Notes under the pieces: generated by a model | Told to the model about the DNA's origin: nothing | Seen by the model: only the letters and a program-made list of their open reading frames with translations | Databases searched by the model: none | Assembly (NCBI RefSeq): GCF_027359925.1 | Contig: NZ_CP114768.1 | Coordinates: 248,001-312,000, forward strand | DNA length: 64,000 nucleotides | Direction: 5' to 3' | Source of the DNA: Hymenobacter canadensis | Lineage (GTDB): Bacteria > Bacteroidota > Bacteroidia > Cytophagales > Hymenobacteraceae | Made by a program: the position numbers and the translations under genes | Shown here: positions 33,140 to 41,986 of the stretch, one piece after another | How positions within the stretch are numbered: the stretch's first letter is position 1 | How the letters are laid out: the number at the start of each line of letters is the position of its first letter

Positions 33140-33832
33140 TTACATGAGGGGCCAGGTTTCCAAGGTGGGGTGGACGTGCAGCTGCTGCGCGATTGCCAGC
33201 GAACAGCCCAGCGCCAGCTCTTGGTCCTCCCCCTGGTAGAGGCACCACGTTCGGTTCGCAGCAAACGTGTAAGTGGGCCAACGGCGCTCCTGCTGGTACA
33301 AGTCAACTACGTTCCCGGCTTGCCCTTGCTCCAGCCAATCGGTAGGCAGACCCTGCACGTCCCAGTGGTACGCGCCTTCGGCCACCGACCCAAAAAAGTA
33401 CGTGTCCGTCTGCGGGTCCAATACCTCGACCAACTGCTGCGCGAACGCCACTTCCAGGGCCAAGCTGCTGCCCAAGTGCGGGGGCCAGCCACCATAGGCG
33501 CGGGAGATGGCCTCGTTGCCAAAAGCAGGAGTAAAGGCCACGTCCAGTTCGGCCGCCACTTGGCGGTAGGTTATCGGAGTTAAGCGGTCCGGAGCTGGTT
33601 GGCCGTGGTGGATGCCATGCGTGTTCCAAAACGCTACGCGGGTGTTAAGTTGCTCCACCGTGCGGGCCTGGAACGAATAGGTGGCCACTGGAATGGAACG
33701 GTCAATGCCCAGGGGAGGCAACAGCTTCAGGTACGCCGCGAAGCCCAGCGGCAACCCTGAGACGGCGGGCACGTCGTCGGTCAACGGCAACCAGTCGAGC
33801 GGAGAGCGGTCGGAAACGGGGTATCGGCTCAT
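33140..33832 (-). CDS. Hypothetical protein, immunity-like
   Basis: 230 residues from ATG 33832; ATG 33841 adds three. It reads PVSDRSPLDWLPLTDDVPAV, PLGFAAYLKLLPPLGIDRSI, and further on DRLTPITYRQVAAELDVAFT, WPPHLGSSLALEVAFAQQLV and EVLDPQTDTYFFGSVAEGAY. The pattern of an acidic, soluble, middle-sized protein beginning with a PLPxG(F/Y)xAYLK motif resembles proteins found with polymorphic toxins, but no family can be named with confidence. Confidence 0.5.
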   Translation of the reverse strand: MSRYPVSDRSPLDWLPLTDDVPAVSGLPLGFAAYLKLLPPLGIDRSIPVATYSFQARTVEQLNTRVAFWNTHGIHHGQPAPDRLTPITYRQVAAELDVAFTPAFGNEAISRAYGGWPPHLGSSLALEVAFAQQLVEVLDPQTDTYFFGSVAEGAYHWDVQGLPTDWLEQGQAGNVVDLYQQERRWPTYTFAANRTWCLYQGEDQELALGCSLAIAQQLHVHPTLETWPLM

Positions 33833-33887
33833 GTCGGCCACAGTGGCAAGGAGGAAGTAAGTACCGCTCGTAAAAGTATGAGCACTC

Positions 33888-33920
33888 GTTCAGCGAAACG
33901 GTCGGAAAGCGAAACGAGGG
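33888..33920 (+). repeat. Array repeat, short type (copy 26)
   Basis: GTTCAGCGAAACGGTCGG, then AAAGCGAAACGAGGG. Confidence 0.88.
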
Positions 33921-33954
33921 TAAGTTTAATTCAGTAGTCGGACGATGCTGCTAG

Positions 33955-33962
33955 TACTTTAG
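33955..33962 (+). promoter_or_regulatory. -7 box four bases from the start codon
   Basis: TACTTTAG followed by GCGC and the ATG at 33967. Same arrangement as at 31872. Confidence 0.45.
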
Positions 33963-33966
33963 GCGC

Positions 33967-34578
33967 ATGAAACAATTGAAAGGGGGCTTTCTAGGAACTG
34001 TTTTGCTGCTCACTGCCTGCTCCGGCCCGCAAGAGGCGAAAACTGACACCCAGGCGCCATCCTCATCCATCCCGCCGGCTGTTAGCCCCAGTGGGTCGCC
34101 CGCAGCGACCGTGCGAGCTTTTTTGAAGTGGTACCTGCAGCACCAATCCCCGCTCAACTCCCTGCCGGTGGTTCCGGCCCGAATGGACGAGGACACGACC
34201 CAAGTGTATTCGGTTGACTTTCACGCGGTCGAGGACTACGTGCGCCTGTTGCAGAGTAGCGGCACCGTATCGCCCGTTTATCTGCAAGCGCACCGGCGTT
34301 ATTTTCAGCAATGCGCGGATTCGTTACGCGCCCACCCGCAGACCGATGGCTTCGTTACTGGGCTGGATTACGACCACATCCTCTACACCCAGGCCGGAGA
34401 CATCCAAACCCAACTCGTCCTCCGAAGCCAGCCCACCCGCGTAACGGTTGGCGCCGACACGGCCCAAGTGGTATACCGCTTCACCGAGCAGCAGATGAGC
34501 GAGGGGCCCAACCTAGCCTTTAGCTTGGCGGTAGAACAAGGACGGTGGATGATTACGGCCGTGCGCCCCCTTGAGTAA
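33967..34578 (+). CDS. Lipoprotein with DUF3828-like domain
   Basis: 203 residues. The signal GGFLGTVLLLTAC has a lipobox (Cys18), followed by a Ser/Pro-rich linker. The mature domain starts AATVRAFLKWYLQHQSPLNS and contains DFHAVEDYVRLLQSSGTVSP, VYLQAHRRYFQQCADSLRAH and the final VEQGRWMITAVRP. The order of an AFxxWYL helix, an SGxVSxxYLxxxxxYFxxC helix and a beta end fits DUF3828. Its role in the cell is not known. Confidence 0.65.
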   Translation: MKQLKGGFLGTVLLLTACSGPQEAKTDTQAPSSSIPPAVSPSGSPAATVRAFLKWYLQHQSPLNSLPVVPARMDEDTTQVYSVDFHAVEDYVRLLQSSGTVSPVYLQAHRRYFQQCADSLRAHPQTDGFVTGLDYDHILYTQAGDIQTQLVLRSQPTRVTVGADTAQVVYRFTEQQMSEGPNLAFSLAVEQGRWMITAVRPLE

Positions 34579-34588
34579 GCACTAATGA

Positions 34589-34621
34589 GTTCAAGAAAAC
34601 GGTAATTGAGGCAAATCAGCC
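34589..34621 (+). repeat. Array repeat, short type (copy 27)
   Basis: GTTCAAGAAAACGGTAATTG, then AGGCAAATCAGCC. It matches the left-arm copy at 14335 in reverse complement. Confidence 0.85.
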
Positions 34622-34658
34622 TTTCTTAGATACTGTATTTTCGTTCCTGCGCATATTC

Positions 34659-34666
34659 TACCTTTA
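34659..34666 (+). promoter_or_regulatory. -7 box close to the start codon
   Basis: TACCTTTA lies 5 bases before the ATG at 34672; the third example of this arrangement in the right arm. Confidence 0.4.
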
Positions 34667-34671
34667 GGCGT

Positions 34672-35082
34672 ATGAAATATAACGTCCTTGTCCCGTTGGG
34701 CATCCTGCTGTTGACAAGCTGCGATAAACGTACGCCGGCACCACCGACCCTAGTCGGCGTGTGGAATCTGGAATCCATCCACTACCTGACCGATTACCAA
34801 GACGGCAGTCCCACAAGAGAACGGACATATGTGGCCCCCAGCGGCAGCGAGCAGCAGGAATTTACCGCCGATGGCCGAGTGTTTGTTCAACTCCCGGGAG
34901 CCGCCACGGGCTCATTTCACCCGTACCGCTTCGACGGCACCACCGTCGTGGTTTCCTTAAGCGCCTTTGACCTCACGTGGACTGTGCAGGAATTAAAAGC
35001 GCAGCGCTTGGTCTACAAGGAGATTTACGAAATACCCGGTAGTTCCGGTCAGTTAACGCAGACATTTACCTACAGCCGATAA
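34672..35082 (+). CDS. Lipoprotein, lipocalin-like
   Basis: 136 residues. The signal YNVLVPLGILLLTSC has a lipobox with Cys17. The mature part starts at a typical lipocalin-like LVGVWNLESIHYLTDYQDG, followed by SEQQEFTADGRVFVQLPG, RFDGTTVVVSLSAFDLTWTV and a C-terminal strand TQTFTYSR. This is the small Bacteroidota lipocalin-family pattern GxWxL...FxxDGxV. No partner gene. Confidence 0.7.
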   Translation: MKYNVLVPLGILLLTSCDKRTPAPPTLVGVWNLESIHYLTDYQDGSPTRERTYVAPSGSEQQEFTADGRVFVQLPGAATGSFHPYRFDGTTVVVSLSAFDLTWTVQELKAQRLVYKEIYEIPGSSGQLTQTFTYSR

Positions 35083-35140
35083 AGACAGACGAAGCCATTC
35101 AGAAACGGCTTACAACCGACGGGTTAGACAAGTTGATAAC

Positions 35141-35174
35141 GTCTACTAAAACGGTCCGAATACCAAAAGGAGCG
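35141..35174 (+). repeat. Array repeat, short type (copy 28)
   Basis: GTCTACTAAAACGGTCCG, then AATACCAAAAGGAGCG. Confidence 0.85.
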
Positions 35175-35186
35175 TTATTTTATGAG

Positions 35187-35714
35187 ATGAAGCAACTGCT
35201 TTTTGTCTGGATGTGTCTGGCGTGGTGCTGGGATGCCGTGGCCCAATCCGCTGGCCCGTTGCCCTTGCGGCCCGCGTTCATCAATGTGAATGCGGCGGCC
35301 CACGGCCTCCCGGGGTATGACACGGTGGCCCGCCCCGGGGTACAGCAAATTCCCGGGCGCCTGGCCTACGTGGGACCGTACCGGGTGTGGGTGTCGGGGG
35401 CCGGCGAGGTGGCCACGCATGCCGTGGCGGACCGGAATGCGCCGCACTTCGTGTATTCCCCCAGTAGCGCGTTTGGCTTTGCGGACTTTGCACGCTGCTC
35501 CAGCGTGCATGGCAACAAACTCGTGTTCGTCAGCATCACCGACGGCTACTTGCAACCCCGGCGGTACCGAGTGGTGGAGATGTCGCTGGACCGCCAGGCC
35601 GTGGTCCGCCATTACCGCAGCCGCTTGCCCGTCTGCGCCACCTACTCCGCGGACGGCACCCACATCGTGGTGGAAGCGCAGGGCCGCCAACAGAGGGTGC
35701 CTTCCGCATATTAG
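35187..35714 (+). CDS. Secreted protein of unknown function
   Basis: 175 residues from ATG 35187; the frame back to 35133 crosses the repeat. The signal KQLLFVWMCLAWCWDAVAQ is followed by ARPGVQQIPGRLAYVGPYRV, GEVATHAVADRNAPHFVYSP, FADFARCSSVHGNKLVFVSI and RYRVVEMSLDRQAVVRHYRS. It is probably periplasmic and beta-rich. No family was recognised. Confidence 0.55.
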   Translation: MKQLLFVWMCLAWCWDAVAQSAGPLPLRPAFINVNAAAHGLPGYDTVARPGVQQIPGRLAYVGPYRVWVSGAGEVATHAVADRNAPHFVYSPSSAFGFADFARCSSVHGNKLVFVSITDGYLQPRRYRVVEMSLDRQAVVRHYRSRLPVCATYSADGTHIVVEAQGRQQRVPSAY

Positions 35715-35775
35715 ATGCCCTTCGCCAAACCCATGCGGCGACCCGATTACTCGAGTTCCGCTTCCTGCCCATTGA

Positions 35776-35810
35776 GTCTACTTTAACGGTCCGAAGCTAA
35801 ACGGTCCCGG
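35776..35810 (+). repeat. Array repeat, short type (copy 29)
   Basis: GTCTACTTTAACGGTCCGAA, then GCTAAACGGTCCCGG. It includes a second ACGGTC. Confidence 0.75.
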
Positions 35811-35825
35811 TCCCGGTACCGTTGC

Positions 35826-36536
35826 TTATGGGAAGAGCGCGATACGGTGTTCAATCAACTCGTACAGGCGCTGCACGATGCGCGGGCGCATCGCCTCAAA
35901 CGCAGCACTGGCCGCCTCAAATTCCGGCGTAGGGCTGTAGCTTCCCGTGCGGGCCAGTTGGCGGCGACGGGGCTCAGCTTGCACCTGTTCGAGCGCGGCT
36001 ACAGACAGCAGGGCTTGGCTGACCTGTGGGAGCGCCAACAGCTGGTCGACGTACGCGAGCACCGGCTCGAGGTAAAAATACACGGCTGCTTCCAAGCTTT
36101 CCCAGTCTTCGTAGGCCAGCCACTCGCTCACCACCAGCACACAGGCTACGGGGGGCGGCAACAACTGGGCGGCCTCGAAGTCGAGCCAGTACGTGCGGGG
36201 CACTTGGTGCGCCTGCTCCACCGCGTCGGCCACCCGGCGCACGGCATCGTCGGGTACGGGATACCGCCGCAGGATGCGCTGCGTGAGCGAGTGTCGGGCC
36301 TGCTCCAGCTGCTGCAAGGTGCGCGGTACATCATAGCCCGCTCGTTCCAACGCGTGGCGCGCCGCGGCATCGGGCACCTGTGCTTGGTGGGCCACCAGCC
36401 GCGTGAGTTCCTGCTGAAACAGGGATTCGGCGGCTGCCACATCGCCGTTGGTTTGCTGTAACAGCACCAGCCCGTGGCGCACGCCAATGGGGGTGCGTTG
36501 GCGCAGGGCGTGCAATTCCTCTTGGTAAGCTCCCAT
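35826..36536 (-). CDS. Hypothetical protein with an EF-Ts/UBA-like N-terminus
   Basis: 236 residues. The first 45 residues (ALRQRTPIGVRHGLVLLQQT then NGDVAAAESLF) look like the UBA/TS-N three-helix motif of elongation factor Ts, and a second similar helix pair may follow (AARHALERAGYDVPRTLQQL). The remaining part (YWLDFEAAQLLPPPVACVLV, EDWESLEAAVYFYLEPVLAY) is alpha-beta and of unknown family. A fusion of a UBA-like module with an unknown domain is unusual for bacteria. Confidence 0.5.
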   Translation of the reverse strand: MGAYQEELHALRQRTPIGVRHGLVLLQQTNGDVAAAESLFQQELTRLVAHQAQVPDAAARHALERAGYDVPRTLQQLEQARHSLTQRILRRYPVPDDAVRRVADAVEQAHQVPRTYWLDFEAAQLLPPPVACVLVVSEWLAYEDWESLEAAVYFYLEPVLAYVDQLLALPQVSQALLSVAALEQVQAEPRRRQLARTGSYSPTPEFEAASAAFEAMRPRIVQRLYELIEHRIALFP

Positions 36537-36569
36537 AGTAGTGCTAGCCCGCTAAGTTTAAGATAGGCT

Positions 36570-36604
36570 GTTCAATAAAACGGTCCGAACCTCAGAAGCG
36601 AAAG
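36570..36604 (+). repeat. Array repeat, short type (copy 30)
   Basis: GTTCAATAAAACGGTCCGAA, then CCTCAGAAGCGAAAG. Confidence 0.85.
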
Positions 36605-36658
36605 AACGGATGGACTGGAAGCGTAATGGCACCCGGTTGGACTTCTGACCGGCTACTG

Positions 36659-37666
36659 TCAGCTGTTGCCTAAGCGTTCTTGCTCCTCTCGTACCAACTG
36701 CTGCAGCTCTTCTTCCGACGGCAGGTTCATCTGGTATTTGCTCACAAACAGTTGCTCGGCCATGCCCGTTGTCGCATAGCGCACGAGAGTGTCGTTCTTC
36801 TGGGCACACAGAATGAGCCCCACCGGCGGATTGTCGCCTTCGGTCATCTCCTGCTCCCGGTAGTAGTTCAGGTACACGTTCATCTGCCCCGCATCGGCAT
36901 GGCTGAACGCCCCGATCTTCAGGTCCACCAGCATGTGGCACTTCAGAATGCGGTGATAAAAGACTAAGTCAATGAAGTAGTGCGCGTTGTCGAAGGTGAT
37001 GCGCTTTTGCCGGGCCTCAAAACAGAAGCCCCGACCCAGTTCTACCAGAAACGTCTGCAGGTGCGCAATAATCGCCGCCTCCAGGTCGCTCTCGCTGTAG
37101 CTGGCCCGTTCCTCCAGACCTAAAAATTCCAACACGTAGGGGTTTTTCACCACATCGGCCACCGCCAGCGGCTGCGTGCCGGCGTGGCCGGCCAGCACCG
37201 CCGCCTTATCGGTAGAGAGCCCCGTGCGCTCGTATAGCGCCGACTCAATGGCGCGCTTCAACTCCCGCACCGACCAGCTGTTTTAACCGCCTGCACCTCA
37301 TAGAACGCCCGTTGCACCGGCCGGTCCAGGGCCAGCAACTCCAGAAAATGTGAAAAGCTCAGCCGGTTCAGCAGCAACTCCGGTGCCAGGCCCGGCAGGG
37401 CGTGCGGGCCGCTGGCCAGGGCCGACGCGGCCGTTGGGAAGGGCTTGGACGCATTCAATAGACCAGCTTGTTGCAATTCCGCAGACACGGTCTGCAAAAT
37501 CAGGGGGTAGGCCCGGTAAAACTCACGGCACTGGTAAAGTCGCCGTTCTGCGAGCCCTTTGACGCCGTGCAGCTGCCGCGCCAGCTCCGACAGCAGCCGC
37601 CCGCTGCGTTTGCGCGTGCAGCTGCCCAATCTGTTCTGCTAGCAGCGAAAGCGTGCGTTCTTCCAT
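36659..37666 (-). pseudogene. DUF1016 (YhcG-type) PDDEXK nuclease, double frameshift
   Basis: The C-terminal piece (36659-37270) has the DUF1016 nuclease core: ADVVKNPYVLEFLGL, ESDLEAAIIAHLQTFLVELG, RGFCFEARQKRITF, YFIDLVFYHRILKCHMLVDL and MNVYLNYYREQEM. The middle piece (about 37258-37610) gives KGLAERRLYQCREFYRAYPL and FSHFLELLALDRPVQRAFYE in another frame, and the start (ATG 37666, ERTLSLLAEQIGQLHA) is in a third. Two indels, near 37270 and 37610, break the gene. The family is a putative endonuclease linked to mobile DNA. Its N-terminus is shorter than usual. Confidence 0.75.
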
Positions 37667-37758
37667 CGGGACCAAGTTACGCTTGTCCAGTGAGTCGACC
37701 GCAAGGCATGCACCTACAAAAAAGCGGATTATCTAGCGAAAAGTTGGCCCTGGCTATT

Positions 37759-37790
37759 GTTCACTTAAAGGGTCCGAACCTATACCAGGG
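37759..37790 (+). repeat. Array repeat, short type (copy 31)
   Basis: GTTCACTTAAAGGGTCCGAA, then CCTATACCAGGG, one base before the next stop codon. Confidence 0.75.
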
Positions 37791-37791
37791 C

Positions 37792-38256
37792 CTAATCTGC
37801 CCCATAATCGTTGTTGAGACAACGCAAGCTTTTCACCGACACCTCGACCAACTGGCCCTGTGCATTCACCCCCCACGCGCGCCGCGGATAGGGCAGGTAG
37901 CGCTTATCAGCGGCCGGCACCCACTTATACAAAACAAAGTACTGGCGGGGCTTGCCCGTAGCCGTCGAGCAGTAGGTGATGTGCACCTCGCGCCCAGGCA
38001 CCGCTGTGCGCACATGCACCGTGTCGATAATCTCAAACCGGGCCCGGTCCGTGCGGGCGGACAGGCGCTTTTCGAAGGCGAGCACGAGCTGGCCATTGCG
38101 GCATTCGGCCTGCGTCTTGGCGTAGCACGCGAGTGAATTGCCACTTTCTTCGAGCAGGGCGCCCTGGCAGGAGAAATAACCCGGCAGCACGATGCGCGGC
38201 GGGCGGGCTGCCCCGGAGTTGAGGTAGAATAGGATCAGCAGAAACAGCACGCGCAT
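37792..38256 (-). CDS. Secreted protein of unknown function
   Basis: 154 residues. A short signal sequence (RVLFLLILFYLNSGAA) precedes RIVLPGYFSCQGALLEESGN, CYAKTQAECRNGQLVLAFEK, REVHITYCSTATGKPRQYFV and PYPRRAWGVNAQGQLVEVSV. Four to five cysteines suggest disulphide bonds in the periplasm. No family recognised. Confidence 0.55.
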   Translation of the reverse strand: MRVLFLLILFYLNSGAARPPRIVLPGYFSCQGALLEESGNSLACYAKTQAECRNGQLVLAFEKRLSARTDRARFEIIDTVHVRTAVPGREVHITYCSTATGKPRQYFVLYKWVPAADKRYLPYPRRAWGVNAQGQLVEVSVKSLRCLNNDYGAD

Positions 38257-38343
38257 GGGATGATCTGATAAAAGGGAGCGTACAAGACGTCGTTGTACAA
38301 GGTAAGCGCCCGAATATAAAGCCTCGCGATCATCCTCCCCTTA

Positions 38344-38380
38344 GTTCAAATTAGCAGTTGGAATCGCTAAAACGAGGGTC
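38344..38380 (+). repeat. Array repeat, short type (copy 32)
   Basis: GTTCAAATTAGCAGTTGG, then AATCGCTAAAACGAGGGTC. The core is altered (AGCAGTT in place of AACGGTC). Confidence 0.65.
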
Positions 38381-38492
38381 TTCCTTCGGGTGCGCTGGTT
38401 TGGAACCGCCTTGGGCGAGAACAATCCGCTCGGAGTAACGCTGGAGGCATATCGTCTGCTTGAGCACGCTTCTCTATTCCACCGCTAGTTCT

Positions 38493-40889
38493 TCATTCCA
38501 CTACTAGGCGCAGGGTGCGCGTGGCACTTTTCGTGGTGGCCCGAAGCAGGTACAAGCCGGGAGTGAGGTCTGTTAGTACGATTTCAGGAGAGGCAGCGGT
38601 GTGCACCAAGCGGCCCTGCGTATCAAACACCTGCACCTCGACCTCTTTTGTCGGCAGGCCCCGCAATTGTACTCGGCGCTGGGCAGGATTAGGAACGAGT
38701 TGCCAGCTACCCGCGGCGGTAGTGGCCACCGTTGTCAAGGGCGTGCCGCCCGAAGGAATGTAGAGCGGCGTGGGATTGGCTACGGGCTGCGCTAACTGGC
38801 CACTGCTGTTCCAGCCCCAGGCCCACAGCAGGTTGTCAGCACGAATGGCCAGCATGTGGCTTCCCCCCGTGGCCACCCGCTGCCAGGTGGCCCCGGTGCC
38901 GACCTGCACGGGGACATTCTGCGTGGCCGTGGTGCCGTTGCCGAGTTGGCCAACGTTGTTGTTGCCCCAGGTCCAGAGCGTGCCATCGGTCCGCAGGGCG
39001 GCCGACACATAGCCGGCCGCCTGCACGCTTTGCCAGGTCGATGACGTCCCAATCTGCAAGGGGGCCTGCTGGGAAGTAAACGTTCGGTTGCCCAATTGTC
39101 CGAAGCTGTTATCGCCCCAGGCCCAGAGCGTGCCGTTGGCGCGAACGGCCAGGGTGAATTGGGAGCCCACGGCGACGTTGCGCCAAGTAGTGGCCGTCCC
39201 GATTTGCACGGGGTTGGATTGGTCGGCCGTGGTGCCGTTGCCCAGTTGGCCGTCGGAGTTGCTGCCCCAGGCCCAGAGCGTGCCGTCGGTGCGAACGGCC
39301 ATAGTATGGCTCCCGCCTGCCCCTGCGCTTTGCCAGTTGGTGTCCGTGCCGACCTGCATCGGCGCATTTTGGGCAGGCAACGCACCGATACCCAGCTGGC
39401 CAGAGTTGTTGCTTCCCCAGGCCCAGAGCGTGCCGTCGGTGCGCAGGGCTACCACGTGGCGGCCACCGGCGCTCACACGCTGCCAGGTGCTGGCTGTTCC
39501 AATCTGGACGGGGGCGCGCTGATTCTCCCTCGTTCCGTTTCCGAGCTGGCCTTCCGTGTTCTCGCCCCATCCCCACAGGGTGCCGTCGGCGCGAATGGCC
39601 AGGGTGAAGCGGCCTCCCGCGCTCACGCTTTGCCAGGTAGCGGCGCCGATCGGTACAGTTGCGTCGCGGCTGGTGGTGGTGCCGTCGCCGAGTTGGCCGT
39701 ACGCATTATTCCCCCAAGCCCAGAGGCTCCCATCGGCCCGGATGCCAACGGAGTGATTGTGGCCGGTGGCGACGGCGCGCCAGGTGCTGGGCGGCGCCAC
39801 CTGAACGGGCGATGCCTGCAAGCCGGCGTTGTTGCCGAGCTGGCTACTCGTGTTATCGCCCCAGGCCCAGAAGGTATCATCCCGGCGCAACGCGACGGTG
39901 TGCGTCTCACCGGCATCCACGGCCTTCCAACCCCCTAAGCCGCCGACTTGCGTAGGCGCCAGGCGGCGGGCGGTGGTGCCGTCGCCAAGCTGGCCATACG
40001 TGTTATCGCCCCAGGCCCAGAGCGTGCCGTCGGTGCGGATGGCCACGGTGTAGCTGGCCCCGGCGGTGGCGCTTTGCCAGGTCGTGGCCGAGCCGATTTG
40101 CACGGGAACGGCTAGCGGGTTGGTGGTGCCGTTTCCTGCTTGACCGCTTCCATTACTTCCCCAGGCCCAGAGGGTGCCATCGGTTCGGATGGCCACAGCA
40201 GAGCCATTGCCTACGGATACCTGTCGCCAGGTCGTGGCCGTGCCGATTTGCACCGGCGTAGCGGCCGTGCTGCCGTTTAGGAGCTGGTAACTGCCCCAGG
40301 CCCACAAGGTGCCATCGGTGCGAATCGCGACGGTGTTCTGGGCACCCGCGGCAACGCTTTGCCAGGTGGCCGTGCCCACCTGCACGGGGGCATCCTGCGG
40401 GGCTGTGATGCCGTTGCCGAGCTGGCCATACGTGTTATTGCCCCAGGCCCAGAGCGTGCCATCGGCCCGGATGGCTTCCACGTGTCTCTCGCCGGCCGAC
40501 ACACTTTGCCACACATCGGTCCCTACTTGTGCGGGCTGGGATCGGCTGCCGCCAGTGCTGGCCGCGCCCAATTGACCGTTGTCGTTGCCGCCCCAGGTCC
40601 ACAGCGTGCCGTCGGTGCGCAAGGCGACCGTAAAACTTTGGCCCGCTGCCACCGACAGCCAGTTTGCATCGAATCCCACCTTTTCTGGCGCCGCATGGTT
40701 GGCGTATGACCCATCGCCCAGTTGGCCGGAGGTATTGGCCCCCCACGTCCACAAGGTCCCGTCGGGGTGAATGGAAGCCGTGTGCGAACCACCCGCGGCA
40801 ATGAGTTGTGGCTGGTTTTGAGCCTGGGCCGTTAGTGCAGCAGCCCACAGGCTAAGCACAGCCCATAGAAGACGCGTAATGTTCGACAT
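38493..40889 (-). CDS. Secreted RCC1-repeat protein with T9SS sorting domain
   Basis: 798 residues from ATG 40889; the frame extends to 40964 but the signal peptide (ITRLLWAVLSLWAAALTAQA) starts at 40889. Fourteen repeats of about 50 residues follow, each with RTDGTLWAWGDN-like and GQLGDGT-like segments, which fits two seven-bladed RCC1-type propellers. The C-terminus (VPNPAQRRVQLRGLPTKEVE ... LTPGLYLLRATT) is a T9SS sorting domain. It is probably surface-displayed and binds an unknown ligand. A closely related but frameshifted gene is at 51448-53926. Confidence 0.88.
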   Translation of the reverse strand: MSNITRLLWAVLSLWAAALTAQAQNQPQLIAAGGSHTASIHPDGTLWTWGANTSGQLGDGSYANHAAPEKVGFDANWLSVAAGQSFTVALRTDGTLWTWGGNDNGQLGAASTGGSRSQPAQVGTDVWQSVSAGERHVEAIRADGTLWAWGNNTYGQLGNGITAPQDAPVQVGTATWQSVAAGAQNTVAIRTDGTLWAWGSYQLLNGSTAATPVQIGTATTWRQVSVGNGSAVAIRTDGTLWAWGSNGSGQAGNGTTNPLAVPVQIGSATTWQSATAGASYTVAIRTDGTLWAWGDNTYGQLGDGTTARRLAPTQVGGLGGWKAVDAGETHTVALRRDDTFWAWGDNTSSQLGNNAGLQASPVQVAPPSTWRAVATGHNHSVGIRADGSLWAWGNNAYGQLGDGTTTSRDATVPIGAATWQSVSAGGRFTLAIRADGTLWGWGENTEGQLGNGTRENQRAPVQIGTASTWQRVSAGGRHVVALRTDGTLWAWGSNNSGQLGIGALPAQNAPMQVGTDTNWQSAGAGGSHTMAVRTDGTLWAWGSNSDGQLGNGTTADQSNPVQIGTATTWRNVAVGSQFTLAVRANGTLWAWGDNSFGQLGNRTFTSQQAPLQIGTSSTWQSVQAAGYVSAALRTDGTLWTWGNNNVGQLGNGTTATQNVPVQVGTGATWQRVATGGSHMLAIRADNLLWAWGWNSSGQLAQPVANPTPLYIPSGGTPLTTVATTAAGSWQLVPNPAQRRVQLRGLPTKEVEVQVFDTQGRLVHTAASPEIVLTDLTPGLYLLRATTKSATRTLRLVVE

Positions 40890-41146
40890 ATAAGGGGATG
40901 GGAAACGTAGAAAACTAGACGAAGTCAAACGCCGGGGGAGCAATATGATTGCCGGCCAAGACAAATATACCGGCTCCCTCTAACCACCAGCCCTCCGCGT
41001 TGCCGCAGTTCGCTGGTAGAGCGCCGCCAGCCCCTGCTCCTCAGGACTTGCTGCCTGCCAGGGTTAAACTTCTTTCTCATTGCCGCCCGCTCGTTGCAGC
41101 CCGAAGCCATGCTGTTTCAACGGGGCTACTGGTCAGTGGCAGGGTA

Positions 41147-41196
41147 GTTCATTTACACGGTACTGCCCTAAACACGATCTGTTTAAAAACAGGCGG
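41147..41196 (+). repeat. Array repeat, long type (copy 33)
   Basis: GTTCATTTACACGGTACTG, then CCCTAAACACGATCTG, then TTTAAAAACAGGCGG. Confidence 0.7.
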
Positions 41197-41211
41197 CATT
41201 CTAAACTCCTT

Positions 41212-41919
41212 TCAGGCTCTCGCTTCTTTAGCGCTAAGGTGGGCTTGCAGGGTTAAGTTGAGTAAACCGCCTACCACCAAAATAGCTCCGGCGACAAACG
41301 GGAAGCCTGCTCCAACCAAATCGGCTAGGTCGGCGGACCACAGAAAGGGATAACAGAACAGCATCGCCGCGATGCCCACGGCCATTATCCCGTAGCTGCC
41401 CAGCCAGCTCAGGCGTGAGTGTATAGTAGACGGGCGGGCGAGCTTCAGTGCTTGGTAGCGACTAAACAAGTGGCTGCGCAGCTGCTGCAGGGAGTGGTGC
41501 TGACAGTCCTCAATGGTCAGGGCAGCGAGCGGCAAACAGCGTCGTCCGGCGTGGTAGTCTTGCCCAAACAAGCGCTAGTGCTGCGGCAAGAGCAGCAGCC
41601 CAAACAGAAAAATCAGCATGCTGGGCAGCGTCCAGTTGCCGTTGCCCAGCATGAAGGCTTGCATCCTAATTTCGCCTACCGGCTCTAATTCGTACGCCAG
41701 CACCACGTGTTTCAAATCGTGGCTTTCAAAGCCAGGCACCAACGTTAACTCCCGGGCCAGCAAGCACGCCCCCAGCGCGTGCCCAACCGTTCCATCGGGC
41801 AGTTGGCTCAAAGCGGTTACCTGGCGGTGGTAGCGCGTCATGTCGTGGCACTGCTCCAGACACCACACCGACAGGAAAAAAGCGTGGCGAATGAGCTGCT
41901 CGGGGACGGAATACTTCAT
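41212..41919 (-). pseudogene. COQ4-like membrane protein gene with in-frame amber stop
   Basis: From ATG 41919 the frame encodes EQLIRHAFFLSVWCLEQC and GHALGACLLARELTLVPGFE followed by SHDLKHVVLAYELEPVGE, which fits the HDxxHx11E metal-binding motif of COQ4-type proteins. A hydrophobic stretch (LPSMLIFLFGLLLLP) ends at TAG 41575-41577. The same frame then continues for 121 codons (LFGQDYHAGRRCLPLAALTI, two more membrane segments, ending LSAKEARA). The shared frame suggests one protein of about 235 residues broken by a single stop. Its role may be in quinone or lipid metabolism; this is inferred from the motif only. Confidence 0.6.
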
Positions 41920-41986
41920 AGGGAGCCAATGTCTCGTTTGAACACAATCTAGCACCGATTAAGCCGTCAGGCATTACTGTATCGCC

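Noticed and set aside
10187..41577. Recoding of TAG or TGA as sense codons in this organism
   Set aside because: TAG and TGA also serve as normal stops of intact genes here (for example the T9SS gene ending with TAG at 3162 and the array genes ending with TGA), so the internal stops are better explained as mutations or errors.
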